Source: Desulfarculales bacterium
GTDB taxonomy: Bacteria; Desulfobacterota; Desulfarculia; Desulfarculales; Desulfarculaceae
Assembly: GCA_031267815.1 (NCBI GenBank)
Contig: JAIRYI010000019.1
Location: 1-42,590, forward strand
Reading direction: 5' to 3'
Length of the DNA: 42,590 nucleotides
Shown: piece by piece, positions 32,625-41,813 of the stretch
Layout of the letters: the number at the start of each line of letters is the position of its first letter
Position numbering within the stretch: position 1 is the stretch's first letter
Translations under genes and position numbers: made by a program
The notes under the pieces: generated by a model
What the model was told of the DNA's origin: nothing
The model's database searches: none
What the model saw: only the letters and a program-made list of their open reading frames with translations

Positions 32625-32706
32625 AGCATCATCATCCTCTACCTCAAACCGTAAAACTCCGCCCCGGTCGCATCTGTCAGCCCCCCGCGGTTGCTCCGGT
32701 GACAGT

Positions 32707-33111
32707 TCAGGGCGCACGAAACAGGAGCTTTTTTCTGACGCGCTTTAACTGAGCGTAGGCTTCTTTTTTCAAATCCGGTTTTTGCAGCAGCAGGTCCGGG
32801 TGCCAGCAAAAAATCCTTTCATCGGGAGGAGCGGTAAAGAGCAAGGGCAAAGTCAGGCGGGCACGGGGGCTGGGTTGCAGGCTAACCTCTTCCGGGGCCA
32901 GCTTAAGCGCTTTGAGCATGGCGGCGAGTAATTCCCGCCCCTGAGAACTCAAGGGACCCTGGCTGTCCAGGCAAAGGAGAAGAGAAGGCGCCTGCAGCCA
33001 GGCTTGCAAGGCTTCTGTCTCCGCACCGGGGAGGGCGGAAAAGCCCAGACGCCGGCGGCATTCAAGATTTTCCGCCAGCAGGCGCTTCCAATTCAGTTGG
33101 ACCGATATCAT
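32707..33111 (-). CDS. Hypothetical protein downstream of coaBC
   Basis: The 134-residue protein has Leu-rich helices and a basic C-terminal tail (AYAQLKRVRKKLLFRAP). No signal peptide, membrane segment or catalytic motif is visible and I recognise no family. It starts 3 bases after the coaBC stop, so it is translated in the same operon. A short CWHPDLLLQKPDLKK stretch is its most distinctive part. Confidence 0.65.
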   Translation of the reverse strand: MISVQLNWKRLLAENLECRRRLGFSALPGAETEALQAWLQAPSLLLCLDSQGPLSSQGRELLAAMLKALKLAPEEVSLQPSPRARLTLPLLFTAPPDERIFCWHPDLLLQKPDLKKEAYAQLKRVRKKLLFRAP

Positions 33112-33114
33112 TTT

Positions 33115-34314
33115 TCAGGAAGCGCTTTTTTGTCTGATCAGGGCGGCGACCCGGTCCAGAATATGGCCCGCCAGCCGGTATTTACTCATCATCTCCAAGC
33201 GTTCCACCTGCCCGGAGGCGTCCAGGATGCTGACCTGGTTGGTATCCCCGGCGAAACCGGAGCCGGGCAGGCTGATGTCGTTGGCCACGATGAAATCAAG
33301 ATTTTTTTTAGCTACTTTGGCCGCCGCGTTGTTCAGCAGATCTTGAGTTTCCGCGGCAAAGCCCACTAAAACGCGATTGTTTTTGTTCCGCCCCAGCTCG
33401 GCCAGAATGTCGGTGGTGGGAATAAAGGAGATGATCTCCGGGCCGCCGATTTTTTTTGATTTATGCCGGCGCACCGTTTCCACTTTAAAATCGCCCACCG
33501 CCGCGGCCATAATAATGGCGGCGGCGTCTTCTCCCGCTTCGTTGACAGCCGCCTGCATTTCCTCCACCGTCACCACTTCGCTGCAACTCACTCCCCAGGG
33601 AGCGGGCAGCCCCACCGGCCCCATGACCAGGTGTACCCGGGCGCCCCGGCGCCGGGCCGCCCGGGCAATGGCAATGCCCATGCGCCCGCTGCTGGGGTTG
33701 GTGATATAGCGCACCGGATCAATATATTCATGGGTAGGCCCGGCGCTGACCACCAGCTTGAGGCCGGTAAGATCCTTGGGGGTTAAGATATCCTCGATCG
33801 CCTCCATTATTTGCTCCGGCTCGGACATACGTCCGGCGCCTTCTTCCCCGCAGGCGGTGCGCCCGGTGGCCGGACCCACCATATACACGCCCCGCCGGCG
33901 CAAAATTTCCACATTGTGTTGCACCGTGGGGTGATTCCACATATGCGGGTTCATGGCCGGGGCCAGCAGCAGAGGGGCGGCGGTGGGCAGGAGCAGGCTG
34001 GTCAGCAGGTCGTCGGCTATGCCGCAGGCCGCTTTGGCCAAAAAATTGGCCGTGGCCGGAGCCACCGCCACCACATCGGCAAAGCGGGCCAGTTCAATGT
34101 GGGGGATTCGGGCCACATAATCGGGGTTGAACTCGGAATCGGGTACAGTCCGGCCGGTGATGGCCGCCAGGGTGGCCGGGCCCAGCATGCTTTCCCCGCC
34201 TTTGGTCATAACCGCTTGCACCGTATAGCCGTTTTTGACCAGCAGGCTGGCCAGAGCGGCCGCTTTGTAGGCGGCAATTCCTCCTGTGACTCCCAGAACA
34301 ATATTCCGGCTCAT
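33115..34314 (-). CDS. coaBC: Phosphopantothenoylcysteine synthetase/decarboxylase
   Basis: The 399-residue bifunctional enzyme makes 4'-phosphopantetheine from phosphopantothenate, cysteine and CTP. The N-terminal flavin-dependent CoaC part has GVTGGIAAYKAA (residues 8-19), APAMNPHMW and a GEEGAGRMSEP segment. The C-terminal CoaB part has VVSAGPTHEYIDPVRYITNPSSGRMG and VGFAAET. Both halves look complete. It lies 10 bases after a small lipoprotein gene and 3 bases before a hypothetical gene. Confidence 0.95.
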   Translation of the reverse strand: MSRNIVLGVTGGIAAYKAAALASLLVKNGYTVQAVMTKGGESMLGPATLAAITGRTVPDSEFNPDYVARIPHIELARFADVVAVAPATANFLAKAACGIADDLLTSLLLPTAAPLLLAPAMNPHMWNHPTVQHNVEILRRRGVYMVGPATGRTACGEEGAGRMSEPEQIMEAIEDILTPKDLTGLKLVVSAGPTHEYIDPVRYITNPSSGRMGIAIARAARRRGARVHLVMGPVGLPAPWGVSCSEVVTVEEMQAAVNEAGEDAAAIIMAAAVGDFKVETVRRHKSKKIGGPEIISFIPTTDILAELGRNKNNRVLVGFAAETQDLLNNAAAKVAKKNLDFIVANDISLPGSGFAGDTNQVSILDASGQVERLEMMSKYRLAGHILDRVAALIRQKSAS

Positions 34315-34324
34315 TTTGGAATCC

Positions 34325-34744
34325 TTAACGGCTGCCGGCGCTGGGGGCTACCCATATGTAGACGCTGGTGCTGAAAGTGGACTCTATGATATGGATAATG
34401 CATGTTTTGTCGGGCTTGGCAAAAAGCAGGGCCACATTGGGGTATTTGAAGGAAGCTTTGTGCAGCCAGCCGTCTTTGCTCATGTTGACGGTAAAGAAGT
34501 TGACCAGACTGGTCAGCTCCAGGTTATCTTTAAATGTCAGCAACCCGCCGTTGTGGCCTTCCGAAACCACCAGCATGGATTCATCCTTGTTCAGTTGCAT
34601 GGAAGAAGGCACCAGCACGTCGTCAAAGTCCCAATAGCGCCCCGCCGCCTCCGGGGCGGATGAACCGGAATCGGTTTCGTTTGCCCAACAGCCGGCGCAG
34701 GCCGCTAACGCCAGCAAGCCAATTGCCCATAATATTTTTTTCAT
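34325..34744 (-). CDS. Small lipoprotein, type I associate with deltaproteobacteria
   Basis: The 139-residue precursor has a signal sequence and lipobox (KKILWAIGLLALAAC, lipid on Cys16), so it is envelope-attached. The mature part contains YWDFDDVLVPSSMQL, NFFTVNMSKDGWLHKASFKY and a closing VYIWVAP. I recall the DFDD-VP and NM-K-GW / IWVAP pattern from uncharacterised lipoproteins of former Deltaproteobacteria. AGGGGA precedes ATG 34744; an in-frame ATG at 34756 adds four residues. Function unknown. Its place just before coaBC is probably convenience transcription. Confidence 0.72.
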   Translation of the reverse strand: MKKILWAIGLLALAACAGCWANETDSGSSAPEAAGRYWDFDDVLVPSSMQLNKDESMLVVSEGHNGGLLTFKDNLELTSLVNFFTVNMSKDGWLHKASFKYPNVALLFAKPDKTCIIHIIESTFSTSVYIWVAPSAGSR

Positions 34745-34799
34745 TTTTCCCCTCATTTATCGGTGCTACCGGTGCGGAATCCGCCTTGTCCGTATTAAG

Positions 34800-34844
34800 C
34801 GCCGGAATAACGCCCGCGCCTCCGCCGGGGGCGTTATTCCGGCG
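34800..34844. terminator. 16-bp perfect stem-loop
   Basis: CGCCGGAATAACGCCC (34800-34815) pairs perfectly with 34829-34844 around a 13-base GC-rich loop. No U-tract follows on either strand, so it may be a palindromic repeat or an attenuator just upstream of the lipoprotein gene. Confidence 0.5.
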
Positions 34845-34937
34845 TTCCCCAATCAGTATATATCAAATGAATATTATACGTGAAACTTACCGGCTTAACA
34901 TTACCGGGATTATTTAACCTGAGGTTTTTTGCATAAT

Positions 34938-34968
34938 AAAAAAGGAGCCTCACCTGAGGCTCCTTTTT
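34938..34968 (-). terminator. Rho-independent terminator of the LysM gene
   Basis: AAGGAGCCTC/GAGGCTCCTT (34942-34951 and 34956-34965) form a 10-bp stem with a 4-base loop. An A-run on one side and a T-run on the other make it work in both directions. It lies 20 bases beyond the stop of the minus-strand LysM gene. Confidence 0.88.
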
Positions 34969-34988
34969 GTCAGCATAAAATAATTACC

Positions 34989-35423
34989 CTATTTGGGGGG
35001 GCAATACCGTTTGGCCCCGGCGGGAATAACATATTTGGGGAATCTGGCGGCTTCGGCGCGGCAACCAGCCATTTCAGAGCTGGTCAGATTCCTGGGAATG
35101 GTCAGTATTTGGCCTTCCTTAATCCGGTTGGGGTCGCGAATCTGATCTTTGTTGGCATTCAGGATGCAAGGCCAGTACATAGGATCATTGTAGATATTGG
35201 CTTTGGCGGAAATGCTCCACAAGTCATCGCATTTTTCCACAGTATAAGTAGTGGGCAGCAACGGCGGCGGGGGAGGCGTGGATTGCGGAGTTTGCACTAC
35301 CGGGTGGGTGGGGGGGACGGATGTGGCGGGGGCGTCCACGCCGCACACCGAAGCACACCCGCTCAGCATAGCCAACGCTGCCAGCGTCACCAGCCAGGGG
35401 AAAAGTTTAACCAGCTTTTTCAT
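34989..35423 (-). CDS. LysM-domain lipoprotein
   Basis: The 144-residue precursor has a lipoprotein signal (LAALAMLSGC, Cys23), a Pro-rich linker, and a LysM domain (about residues 58-110, YTVEKCDDLWSISAKANIYN then PNRIKEGQILTIP). A short conserved tail with four scattered cysteines overall follows. It should tether peptidoglycan to a membrane, or hold a periplasmic machine at the wall. GGAGG precedes ATG 35423. It has its own strong terminator, so it is probably monocistronic. Confidence 0.88.
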   Translation of the reverse strand: MKKLVKLFPWLVTLAALAMLSGCASVCGVDAPATSVPPTHPVVQTPQSTPPPPPLLPTTYTVEKCDDLWSISAKANIYNDPMYWPCILNANKDQIRDPNRIKEGQILTIPRNLTSSEMAGCRAEAARFPKYVIPAGAKRYCPPK

Positions 35424-35556
35424 GTCAGAGAACCTCCTTCAAATTGTTTTTTCCTTTTTTTAAGGCTACTTATTTCTAACGCGGATTTCGGGATAGCCGC
35501 GTATAGACTCTATTCTATAGCAATTTACCTTAATTACTGTAAAATAAAATACCCGT

Positions 35557-35583
35557 CCTGAAAAAAAATTAATTTTTTTCAGG
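35557..35583. repeat. AT-rich palindrome upstream of clpB
   Basis: CCTGAAAAAAA and TTTTTTTCAGG are 11-bp arms around ATTAA. In the LysM/clpB divergent gap a -35-like TTGGCG near 35588 and a TATTAT 18 bases later could drive clpB. A GCCCC/GGGGC hairpin lies at about 35651-35670. No CIRCE or clear sigma-32 box is visible. Confidence 0.5.
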
Positions 35584-35693
35584 CTTTTTGGCGGAGGGTA
35601 TATTTTTATTCTATTATACCATAACAGCTTCATTTGTCATCTTAATTTAAGCCCCGCAACCGAGAGGGGCCAACAGAAGGGATGCTTTAGCGT

Positions 35694-38291
35694 ATGCGTT
35701 ACGACAAATTAACCATTAAAAGCCAGGAATGCCTGCAGGCGGCTGTCGCTCTGGCGGAAAAACACAATAATCCCCAGGTGCAGCCTGAGCATCTGCTGGC
35801 CGAGATTTTAAAAATCAGCCAGGAAGTGGCTCAGCCTCTGTGCGGCAAGCTGGGAGTTGATTTGGGAGATCTGGCCGCGGGCGCGGAAGATCTCATAAAT
35901 AAGCTGCCCCAGGTGCATGGGCCGGCCCAGCAGGCCGGTTTATCCCCGTCTTTAAGCGAGCTTCTGACCCTGGCCGAGAACGCGGCCGGGGCTATGAAAG
36001 ACGATTATATCTCGGTGGAGCATCTGTTCCTGGCATTGGCCCAGGACAAGGGCAGATGCGGCGAACTGCTTCATTCCCGCCGGGTGCGGCCGGAAAGCGT
36101 TATGGCGGCGCTGAAGGATATCAGGGGCAGCCAGAGGGTCACAGATCAGAATCCGGAAGACAAATATCAGGCTCTGAAACGTTTTGCCCGCGATCTGACG
36201 GAAATGGCGGGGCGGGGGCGCCTGGATCCGGTAATCGGCCGGGATGAGGAGATAAGACGCACCATCCAGATTTTAAGCCGCCGCACCAAAAATAATCCGG
36301 TTTTGATTGGCGAGCCGGGGGTGGGCAAAACCGCTATTGTGGAGGGTCTGGCCCTGCGGGTGGTGGCCGGGGATGTGCCGGAGAGCCTTAAAAACAAGCG
36401 TATCGTAAGCCTGGATATGGGATCCCTGATTGCCGGCGCCAAATACCGGGGCGAGTTTGAGGACCGTCTCAAAGCGGTGCTGAAAGAGGTGAGCGAGGCG
36501 GCGGGGGAGATTGTTCTTTTCATTGACGAGATTCATACCCTGGTGGGCGCGGGCAAAAGCGAAGGGGCCATGGACGCCGGCAACATGCTCAAACCGGCCC
36601 TGGCCAGGGGCGAGCTGCGCTGTGTGGGCGCCACCACCACCAAAGAATACCGCCGGAACATCGAAAAGGACGCGGCCCTGGAGCGGCGTTTTGCTCCGAT
36701 AACAGTGGGCGAGCCTTCGGTGGAAGACGCTATCGCCATTTTGCGCGGCTTGAAAGAAAAATATGAAGTGCATCACGGAGTGAGGATTATGGACGCGGCC
36801 CTGGTGGCGGCCGTCACTTTGAGCCACCGTTATATCAGCGACCGCTTTTTGCCTGACAAGGCCATTGACCTCATGGACGAGGCGGCCAGTAAACTGAAAA
36901 TAGATATCGACTCCCTGCCCGCGGAGTTGGACAGCCTGGAGCGGCGTTTGACCCAGCTTGCCATTGAGGCGGAAGCCTTAAAAAAAGAAGAGGACAAAGA
37001 CTCGCGCCGGCGCCTCTCCAAGCTTCAGGAGGAAATTAAACACCTGGAAAAGGAAAGCGCCGCCTGCCGGGAACGCTGGCAGGCGGACAAAGAGCGGGTG
37101 GAAGCCCTGCGCGCCAGTAAAGAAGATCTGGACGCCCTGCGGGCCCGGCTGGAAAAAGCCGGCCGGGAAGGAGATCTGGAAACGGCGGCGGAATTGCAGT
37201 ACGGTAAAATCCCCGAAGCGGAGCGGCGTCAGGCCGGCCTGCAGGCTGAACTGGAAGAGATGCGGGCTCAGGGTTCCCTGATGCTCAAGGAAGAAGTGGA
37301 CGCCGAGGATATCGCCCAGGTGGTGGCCAAATGGACGGGAATACCTGTGACCAAACTAATGGAAGGGGAAAGGGAAAAACTCATCCATATGGAAGAGCGC
37401 CTGAGCGCGCGGGTGGTGGGCCAGACAGACGCTCTGCGCGCGGTCAGCAACGCGGTGCGCCGGGCCAGGGCCGGGTTACAGGATCCCAACCGGCCTGTGG
37501 GCAGCTTTATTTTCTTGGGCCCCACCGGGGTGGGTAAAACCGAACTGGCCCGGGCGCTGGCCGAATTCATGTTTGACGACCAGAATGCCATGATCCGCCT
37601 TGATATGAGCGAATTCATGGAAAAACACGCGGTCAGCCGCATGCTGGGCGCTCCTCCGGGCTACGTGGGCTATGAGGAGGGAGGTTATCTCACCGAGGCG
37701 GCGCGGCGCCGCCCTTACAGCGTAATTCTTTTTGACGAAGTGGAAAAAGCCCATCCCGATGTGTTCAACGTCCTGCTGCAAATTCTGGACGACGGCCGCC
37801 TCACTGACGGCCAGGGCCGCACCGTGGATTTTAAAAACGCCATTATTATTATGACCAGTAATCTGGGCAGCCAGTTTATTCAGGAAATGAGCGGGCCGGA
37901 ACAGAGAGAAGCCATGGAAGCGCGGGTCATGAGCGCCCTGCGGGCGCATTTCCGGCCCGAGTTTCTCAACCGGGTGGACAATACCGTTATCTTCCGCCAG
38001 CTGACCATGGATGAAGTCAGCCGGATCGTGGTCATTCAGACGGAAAATTTGAACCGCCTTCTTCAGTCCCGGCATATCAGCCTGTCTTTAAGCGAACAGG
38101 CGCTGGATTTTCTGGCTATAGCCGGTTTTGATCCGGTTTACGGCGCCCGTCCCCTGAAACGGGCCATCCAGCAGAATCTGCAGGACCCCCTGGCCCTGCT
38201 CCTTCTGGAAGGCGCTTTCAGCGAAGGCGGCAAAATAAGGGCGGAAGTGAAAGAAGGCAGATTAACCTTCACGGCCCAAAGCGAAAATTGA
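35694..38291 (+). CDS. clpB: ATP-dependent chaperone ClpB
   Basis: The 865-residue AAA+ disaggregase has the full ClpB layout. An N-domain (1-145) is followed by AAA-1 with GEPGVGKT (206-213), [12 protein letters not shown] and pore-loop KYRGEFEDR. The regulatory coiled-coil middle domain is at about 400-530. AAA-2 has GPTGVGKT (about 608-615), and the pore loop GYVGYEEGG and a C-terminal domain follow. It rescues aggregated proteins together with DnaK/DnaJ in the cytosol. The ribosome-binding site is weak. Its last codons fall inside a terminator shared with the convergent histidine kinase gene. Confidence 0.96.
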   Translation: MRYDKLTIKSQECLQAAVALAEKHNNPQVQPEHLLAEILKISQEVAQPLCGKLGVDLGDLAAGAEDLINKLPQVHGPAQQAGLSPSLSELLTLAENAAGAMKDDYISVEHLFLALAQDKGRCGELLHSRRVRPESVMAALKDIRGSQRVTDQNPEDKYQALKRFARDLTEMAGRGRLDPVIGRDEEIRRTIQILSRRTKNNPVLIGEPGVGKTAIVEGLALRVVAGDVPESLKNKRIVSLDMGSLIAGAKYRGEFEDRLKAVLKEVSEAAGEIVLFIDEIHTLVGAGKSEGAMDAGNMLKPALARGELRCVGATTTKEYRRNIEKDAALERRFAPITVGEPSVEDAIAILRGLKEKYEVHHGVRIMDAALVAAVTLSHRYISDRFLPDKAIDLMDEAASKLKIDIDSLPAELDSLERRLTQLAIEAEALKKEEDKDSRRRLSKLQEEIKHLEKESAACRERWQADKERVEALRASKEDLDALRARLEKAGREGDLETAAELQYGKIPEAERRQAGLQAELEEMRAQGSLMLKEEVDAEDIAQVVAKWTGIPVTKLMEGEREKLIHMEERLSARVVGQTDALRAVSNAVRRARAGLQDPNRPVGSFIFLGPTGVGKTELARALAEFMFDDQNAMIRLDMSEFMEKHAVSRMLGAPPGYVGYEEGGYLTEAARRRPYSVILFDEVEKAHPDVFNVLLQILDDGRLTDGQGRTVDFKNAIIIMTSNLGSQFIQEMSGPEQREAMEARVMSALRAHFRPEFLNRVDNTVIFRQLTMDEVSRIVVIQTENLNRLLQSRHISLSLSEQALDFLAIAGFDPVYGARPLKRAIQQNLQDPLALLLLEGAFSEGGKIRAEVKEGRLTFTAQSEN

Positions 38292-38330
38292 AAATTCCCC
38301 CGCGCCGGGGAAATTGCTAATTTTCGCTTT
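38278..38330. terminator. Bidirectional terminator overlapping both gene ends
   Basis: AAAGCGAAAATT (38278-38289) is perfectly complementary to 38319-38330. A CCCC/GGGG inner stem lies near 38297-38310. It spans the stop codons of clpB and of the convergent histidine kinase gene, so both proteins end in -SEN. Confidence 0.7.
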
Positions 38331-41097
38331 TAGCGATCAGCTCCGCCAGCTTGGAGGCCGCCTTTTCAAACTCCATAATCAGAACAAGATCCGCCAATTC
38401 TGATACTATGGCGCGTGTTTCCTCTCTTGACGGCAGGGCCTGGAGCCGCTCCAGGCAAGCGTCTATGGCCGCAAAATCCCTGGCGGTCAGCGCTGCCCGC
38501 AAATCCTCCGCGCATTGCTCAAGTTCAAGCGCGGCTTCAGCAGGATTAAGCGGCGCTTTATGATCCCGGGAAAAAGCCGGGGCCAGAATCGCCCCAATCC
38601 GCCCTTTAAGCGCGGCCAGCTCTTCCCGGAAAGAGGGAAGAGAGGCGTGAATCTCCGGCCAGCCGGCCTCGCGTCCGGCTTTCTCCAAAAGAGCGGCCGT
38701 TTGCGCCAGATCTGTCGCCCCAATGTTGAGCAAAGCGCTTTTCAGGGCGTGTACCTGGGTGGTAAAGGCGCGCAGGGAAGGCTCATCGTGGGGCGCTTGA
38801 GCCAGCCGGCAAAGCGCGGCCTGCGCGTCCCGGCAAAAAGTCTCCAGCAGCTCCAGATAACGTCCGGGCAGGCCGCCAACCCGGGCCAGGCCAAGGGATG
38901 GGTCCACCCCCGCGATTTCCAAAGACAGAGTCTGTATATCTTCAGGGAATTCCGGAGTATTTTCTTCCCCCGCCGCCACCGGGCGGCGTTTATGCGCCGG
39001 AATCCATCGCTTAAGCATGGCGTCCAGCTTGTTCATGTCTATGGGCTTGGAAAGAAAATCATTAAGTCCGTGTTCCAAAAACATCTCCCGCATCCCTGAC
39101 ACCGCGTTGGCGGTCAGGGCCACAATGGGCAGCCGGGCAAATTCTTCCCCCAAAGCCCGGATGGCTTGGGTGGCCTCCACTCCGTCCATTTCCGGCATCA
39201 TGTGATCCATCAGAATCAAATCAAAAGAACGCGTTTTGACCATCTCCACCGCCGCCCGTCCGTTCATGCAGGTGAAGACCTGCATCCGGTAAGGAAGCAA
39301 AAGACCTTCGGCCACCAGCAGGTTGCTGGGAAAATCGTCCACCAACATAACCTGGGCCTCCGGGGCAATGAAACTCACCCGCTGCTTTTCCTGTTTTACC
39401 ACCGCTATATCGACAAACTCTCCCATTGGCTTCCAGTCAGACACCTTCTGCGGCAAAACGGCCGTAAAAACCGAACCCTGCCCGTATTGGCTTTTTGCCG
39501 TGACGTCCCCGCCCATGGCCTGGCACAGGTTGCGCACTATCACCAGGCCCAGGCCGGTGCCCTCCACCGCGCTGTTGCGCTTTTCGTCAATGCGCATGAA
39601 CTGGCTGAACAGCTTGGGCATATCTTTCTCTTTGACGCCCATGCCGCTGTCTTCCACCGCGAAGGTCAGGCGGATGCTGTCCTCATCCGTCCGCTGTCCG
39701 AAAACGGAAATTTTAACAAATCCTCTGGAAGTGTATTTCACCGCGTTGCTTAACAGGTTGAGCAGAATCTGTTTGATGCGCTCGGAGTCGCCGATCATCG
39801 CCGCGGGAAGATCAGGAGATATATCGGTAATCAGCTGCAAGGGCGTCTCGGCCATGCGCACGCGGATGAGAGTCAGGACGTCGTTCAAGAGCGAGCCGGT
39901 CCTATAAGGGGCCTGATTCAGAATCAGATTGCCGGATTCGATTTTGGAAAAATCCAGAATGTCGTTAATGATGGACAAGAGGCTGGCGCCGGCGCTCTTG
40001 ATGCCGGAGATGTATTCCAAAGCCCGGAGCTGGCCGTATTCCCTTTGCGCCAGTTCGCTTAAACCGATAATGGCGTTCATGGGGGTGCGGATCTCATGGC
40101 TCATCCGGGCCAGAAAAAGACTCTTGGCCTGGGAGGCCGCCTGGGAGGCTTGGGACTGGATTTCCAGTTCTTTGGTGCGCGCGCGCACCTGGGCTTCCTG
40201 CAGTTTAAGCATCAGCCGGCGCATGACGAAAAACGAGATCAGGGCAATTATTCCCAGAGAAACGGTAAGATAAGTGTATTCGCCGCGTTTCAGGGGAGCA
40301 TACAGTTCTTCCAGCTGGTAGCAGGAGGCCACCACCCAGCCCATGCAGGGGTCGGTAAAAAAGGCGGCCATGAATTCCTGGCCGGATTCATCGCTGAAAA
40401 AGAGTATGCCTTCTTTTTGCCGCAGCATGTCGCTGACATAGGCGGGCGGGGTTTCCTCCCGGTTCAGCTCTTCCATTTGGGGGTGGCTCAGAAATGTGCC
40501 CTGGCGGTTGAACATCATCATGTAGCCGTGTTCACCCACCGCCGCGTTTGCAAAAAAATGGCCGGTCAGAGCCTGGATGTTCACGGTCATGTAAATCGCG
40601 CCCTCAATATTGCCGTTTTTGATTAAAGGAGCGCTCACCGCCACCACCGGCAACCCGGAGACTTTGCTGACATTGATATCGGAAATGCCCACCTGGCCTT
40701 TCAGGGCCGCCTGCACATAGTCGCGCTCTTTAAGGTTGAGCGTGCCTTCGTTGGTTTTAGTAGTGGAATACACCACCGTACCGTCCAGGCCCAAAAGCGA
40801 TACCCCCACGTAGAGCGGTCTGGCGTCCCGCAAAATCTGCAAGGTGGCGCGGGAGTTCTCATCATAATCAATAAAATTCTGACGGGTACTCCACAGAGCC
40901 GCGTCGCGCTTTATGGATTCAAGCCAATTGGTTACACTGAAGGTAAACGACCGGGCCAGCTCCACCGCGTTGCGCTCCTGGGTGGCTTGCAGCGCGGAGC
41001 GGGCGCTGAATGATGAAATTACCGACAGCGCGCCCAGGCTAACGATGAAAAGAACAATAGTAGGCAGGAGTAATTTATTTTTCAGGGGCCTGTCCAT
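38317..41097 (-). CDS. Hybrid sensor histidine kinase (Cache-HK-REC-HPt)
   Basis: The 926-residue membrane kinase has two transmembrane helices (about 9-31 and 274-291). Between them is an extracytoplasmic double-Cache sensor (LYVGVSLLGLDGTVVYSTT, KVSGLPVVAVSAPLI, GYMMMFNRQG). Then come an H-box LARMSHEIRTPMNA (His334), the ATPase domain (N-box LLNLLSNAVKYT, EDSGMGV, EGTGLGLVIV) and a receiver (Asp631 in LMDHMMPEMDG, Lys684). A C-terminal HPt has His783 in TQVHALKSALLNIG. It is built for a multi-step phosphorelay. Its output regulator is not in the window. The Cache ligand is unknown. The diverged hairpin element lies about 100 bases upstream of its start. Confidence 0.93.
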   Translation of the reverse strand: MDRPLKNKLLLPTIVLFIVSLGALSVISSFSARSALQATQERNAVELARSFTFSVTNWLESIKRDAALWSTRQNFIDYDENSRATLQILRDARPLYVGVSLLGLDGTVVYSTTKTNEGTLNLKERDYVQAALKGQVGISDINVSKVSGLPVVAVSAPLIKNGNIEGAIYMTVNIQALTGHFFANAAVGEHGYMMMFNRQGTFLSHPQMEELNREETPPAYVSDMLRQKEGILFFSDESGQEFMAAFFTDPCMGWVVASCYQLEELYAPLKRGEYTYLTVSLGIIALISFFVMRRLMLKLQEAQVRARTKELEIQSQASQAASQAKSLFLARMSHEIRTPMNAIIGLSELAQREYGQLRALEYISGIKSAGASLLSIINDILDFSKIESGNLILNQAPYRTGSLLNDVLTLIRVRMAETPLQLITDISPDLPAAMIGDSERIKQILLNLLSNAVKYTSRGFVKISVFGQRTDEDSIRLTFAVEDSGMGVKEKDMPKLFSQFMRIDEKRNSAVEGTGLGLVIVRNLCQAMGGDVTAKSQYGQGSVFTAVLPQKVSDWKPMGEFVDIAVVKQEKQRVSFIAPEAQVMLVDDFPSNLLVAEGLLLPYRMQVFTCMNGRAAVEMVKTRSFDLILMDHMMPEMDGVEATQAIRALGEEFARLPIVALTANAVSGMREMFLEHGLNDFLSKPIDMNKLDAMLKRWIPAHKRRPVAAGEENTPEFPEDIQTLSLEIAGVDPSLGLARVGGLPGRYLELLETFCRDAQAALCRLAQAPHDEPSLRAFTTQVHALKSALLNIGATDLAQTAALLEKAGREAGWPEIHASLPSFREELAALKGRIGAILAPAFSRDHKAPLNPAEAALELEQCAEDLRAALTARDFAAIDACLERLQALPSREETRAIVSELADLVLIMEFEKAASKLAELIAKSEN

Positions 41098-41193
41098 AAT
41101 TTTGCGCTTTCGCCTTTCATGCCGCAGAGATATTTCAATTTGTCCGGGAAAAACATATTAGACAGTGTTTATATGAAATTAATTATATGCTAA

Positions 41194-41314
41194 TATGAGA
41201 CCTCTGCAAATTGCCAGGGAAGGCAATTTGCAACAGCATAGGCAGCTTTAAGCGTGATGAAAGCCAACTATGCCAAATGACAATTATTTTGCAAATACTT
41301 GTTGTTTAGCGGGC
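41194..41314 (-). repeat. Multi-hairpin element, copy B (diverged)
   Basis: The minus strand aligns over about 120 bases with 19440-19565. It keeps the hairpin TGCAAATTGCC/GGCAATTTGCA (41205-41215 and 41222-41232) and a looser GCATAG/CTATGC hairpin, and ends at GGTCTC like copy A. Two stem pairs have changed on both sides relative to copy A. The far edge joins a truncated antitoxin gene, and it lies upstream of the histidine kinase gene in the same orientation as copy A lies before M16. Confidence 0.88.
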
Positions 41315-41511
41315 CGGAGGAACCCGAAGAGCTGGAAACGAGGCTCGCGACGCTGGCAGGTGCCGCAAAACGTTCGAAAAATTTTTATGTTCGCTGGGCG
41401 CTCGTTCGAACAATCGAAGACATTGAGGACGCCTATTGGGCAGAAACAGCCTACGAACGCTTCTTGTCTTCCGACAAAATCTATATCTCAAAGTTGACAT
41501 TATTTTTTTAA
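41299..41511 (+). pseudogene. Truncated RHH-type antitoxin
   Basis: The sequence EEPEELETRLATLAGAAKRS, then KNFYVRWALVRTIEDIEDAYWAE, fits the ribbon-helix-helix antitoxin pattern (LPEELE-RL--LA--TGRSKSFYVREAL). The usual start, M-x-I/V-R-LPEE, is replaced by sequence from hairpin element B, and the C-terminal tail runs into SKLTLFF at the next promoter. No toxin remains behind it. It is probably non-functional. Confidence 0.65.
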
Positions 41512-41522
41512 TCTTATATATT
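41494..41522 (+). promoter_or_regulatory. Sigma70-type promoter of the relB-yoeB operon
   Basis: TTGACA (41494-41499), a 17-base AT-rich spacer and TATATT (41517-41522). Transcription would start about 30 bases before the AGGAGG at 41551. RelB-type antitoxins bind such promoters to repress themselves; a specific operator repeat is not clear. Confidence 0.75.
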
Positions 41523-41560
41523 ATTTTTGTATGTCAATTTTTATAGACGCAGGAGGCGTT

Positions 41561-41812
41561 ATGGCAAATCTCCAAATCAAAATTGATGATTCCTTGCGTG
41601 ACGACGCACAATTTGTAGCTAGTCAACTTGGATTAGACGTTGCGTCCGCTGTACGCATGTTTTTGGTTCAGATGGTCAAGCATAATGGCTTGCCTTTCCA
41701 TCCTGTCGCTGACCCATTTTGTAGTGTGGCGAATCAGCGATATTTGAAACGCGCCATAGCTGATATTGAGAAAGGCGTTAATATCGTGCAACATGATTTG
41801 ATTGAGGAATAA
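41561..41812 (+). CDS. RelB/DinJ-family antitoxin
   Basis: The 83-residue protein (MANLQIKIDDSLRDDAQFVA, then LGLDVASAVRMFLVQMVKHNGLPFH) is a clear RelB/DinJ antitoxin with an N-terminal ribbon-helix-helix DNA-binding domain. The C-terminal part, with ADIEKGVNIVQHDLIEE, would wrap the toxin. AGGAGG lies at 41551. An in-frame upstream start at 41531 overlaps the promoter and is rejected. The stop is one base before the toxin start. Confidence 0.9.
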   Translation: MANLQIKIDDSLRDDAQFVASQLGLDVASAVRMFLVQMVKHNGLPFHPVADPFCSVANQRYLKRAIADIEKGVNIVQHDLIEE

Positions 41813-41813
41813 T

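Noticed and set aside
33115-33135. GGAAGCGCT at the end of coaBC as another copy of the dispersed element
   Set aside because: Only nine bases match and they lie within conserved coding sequence; no inverted partner nearby.
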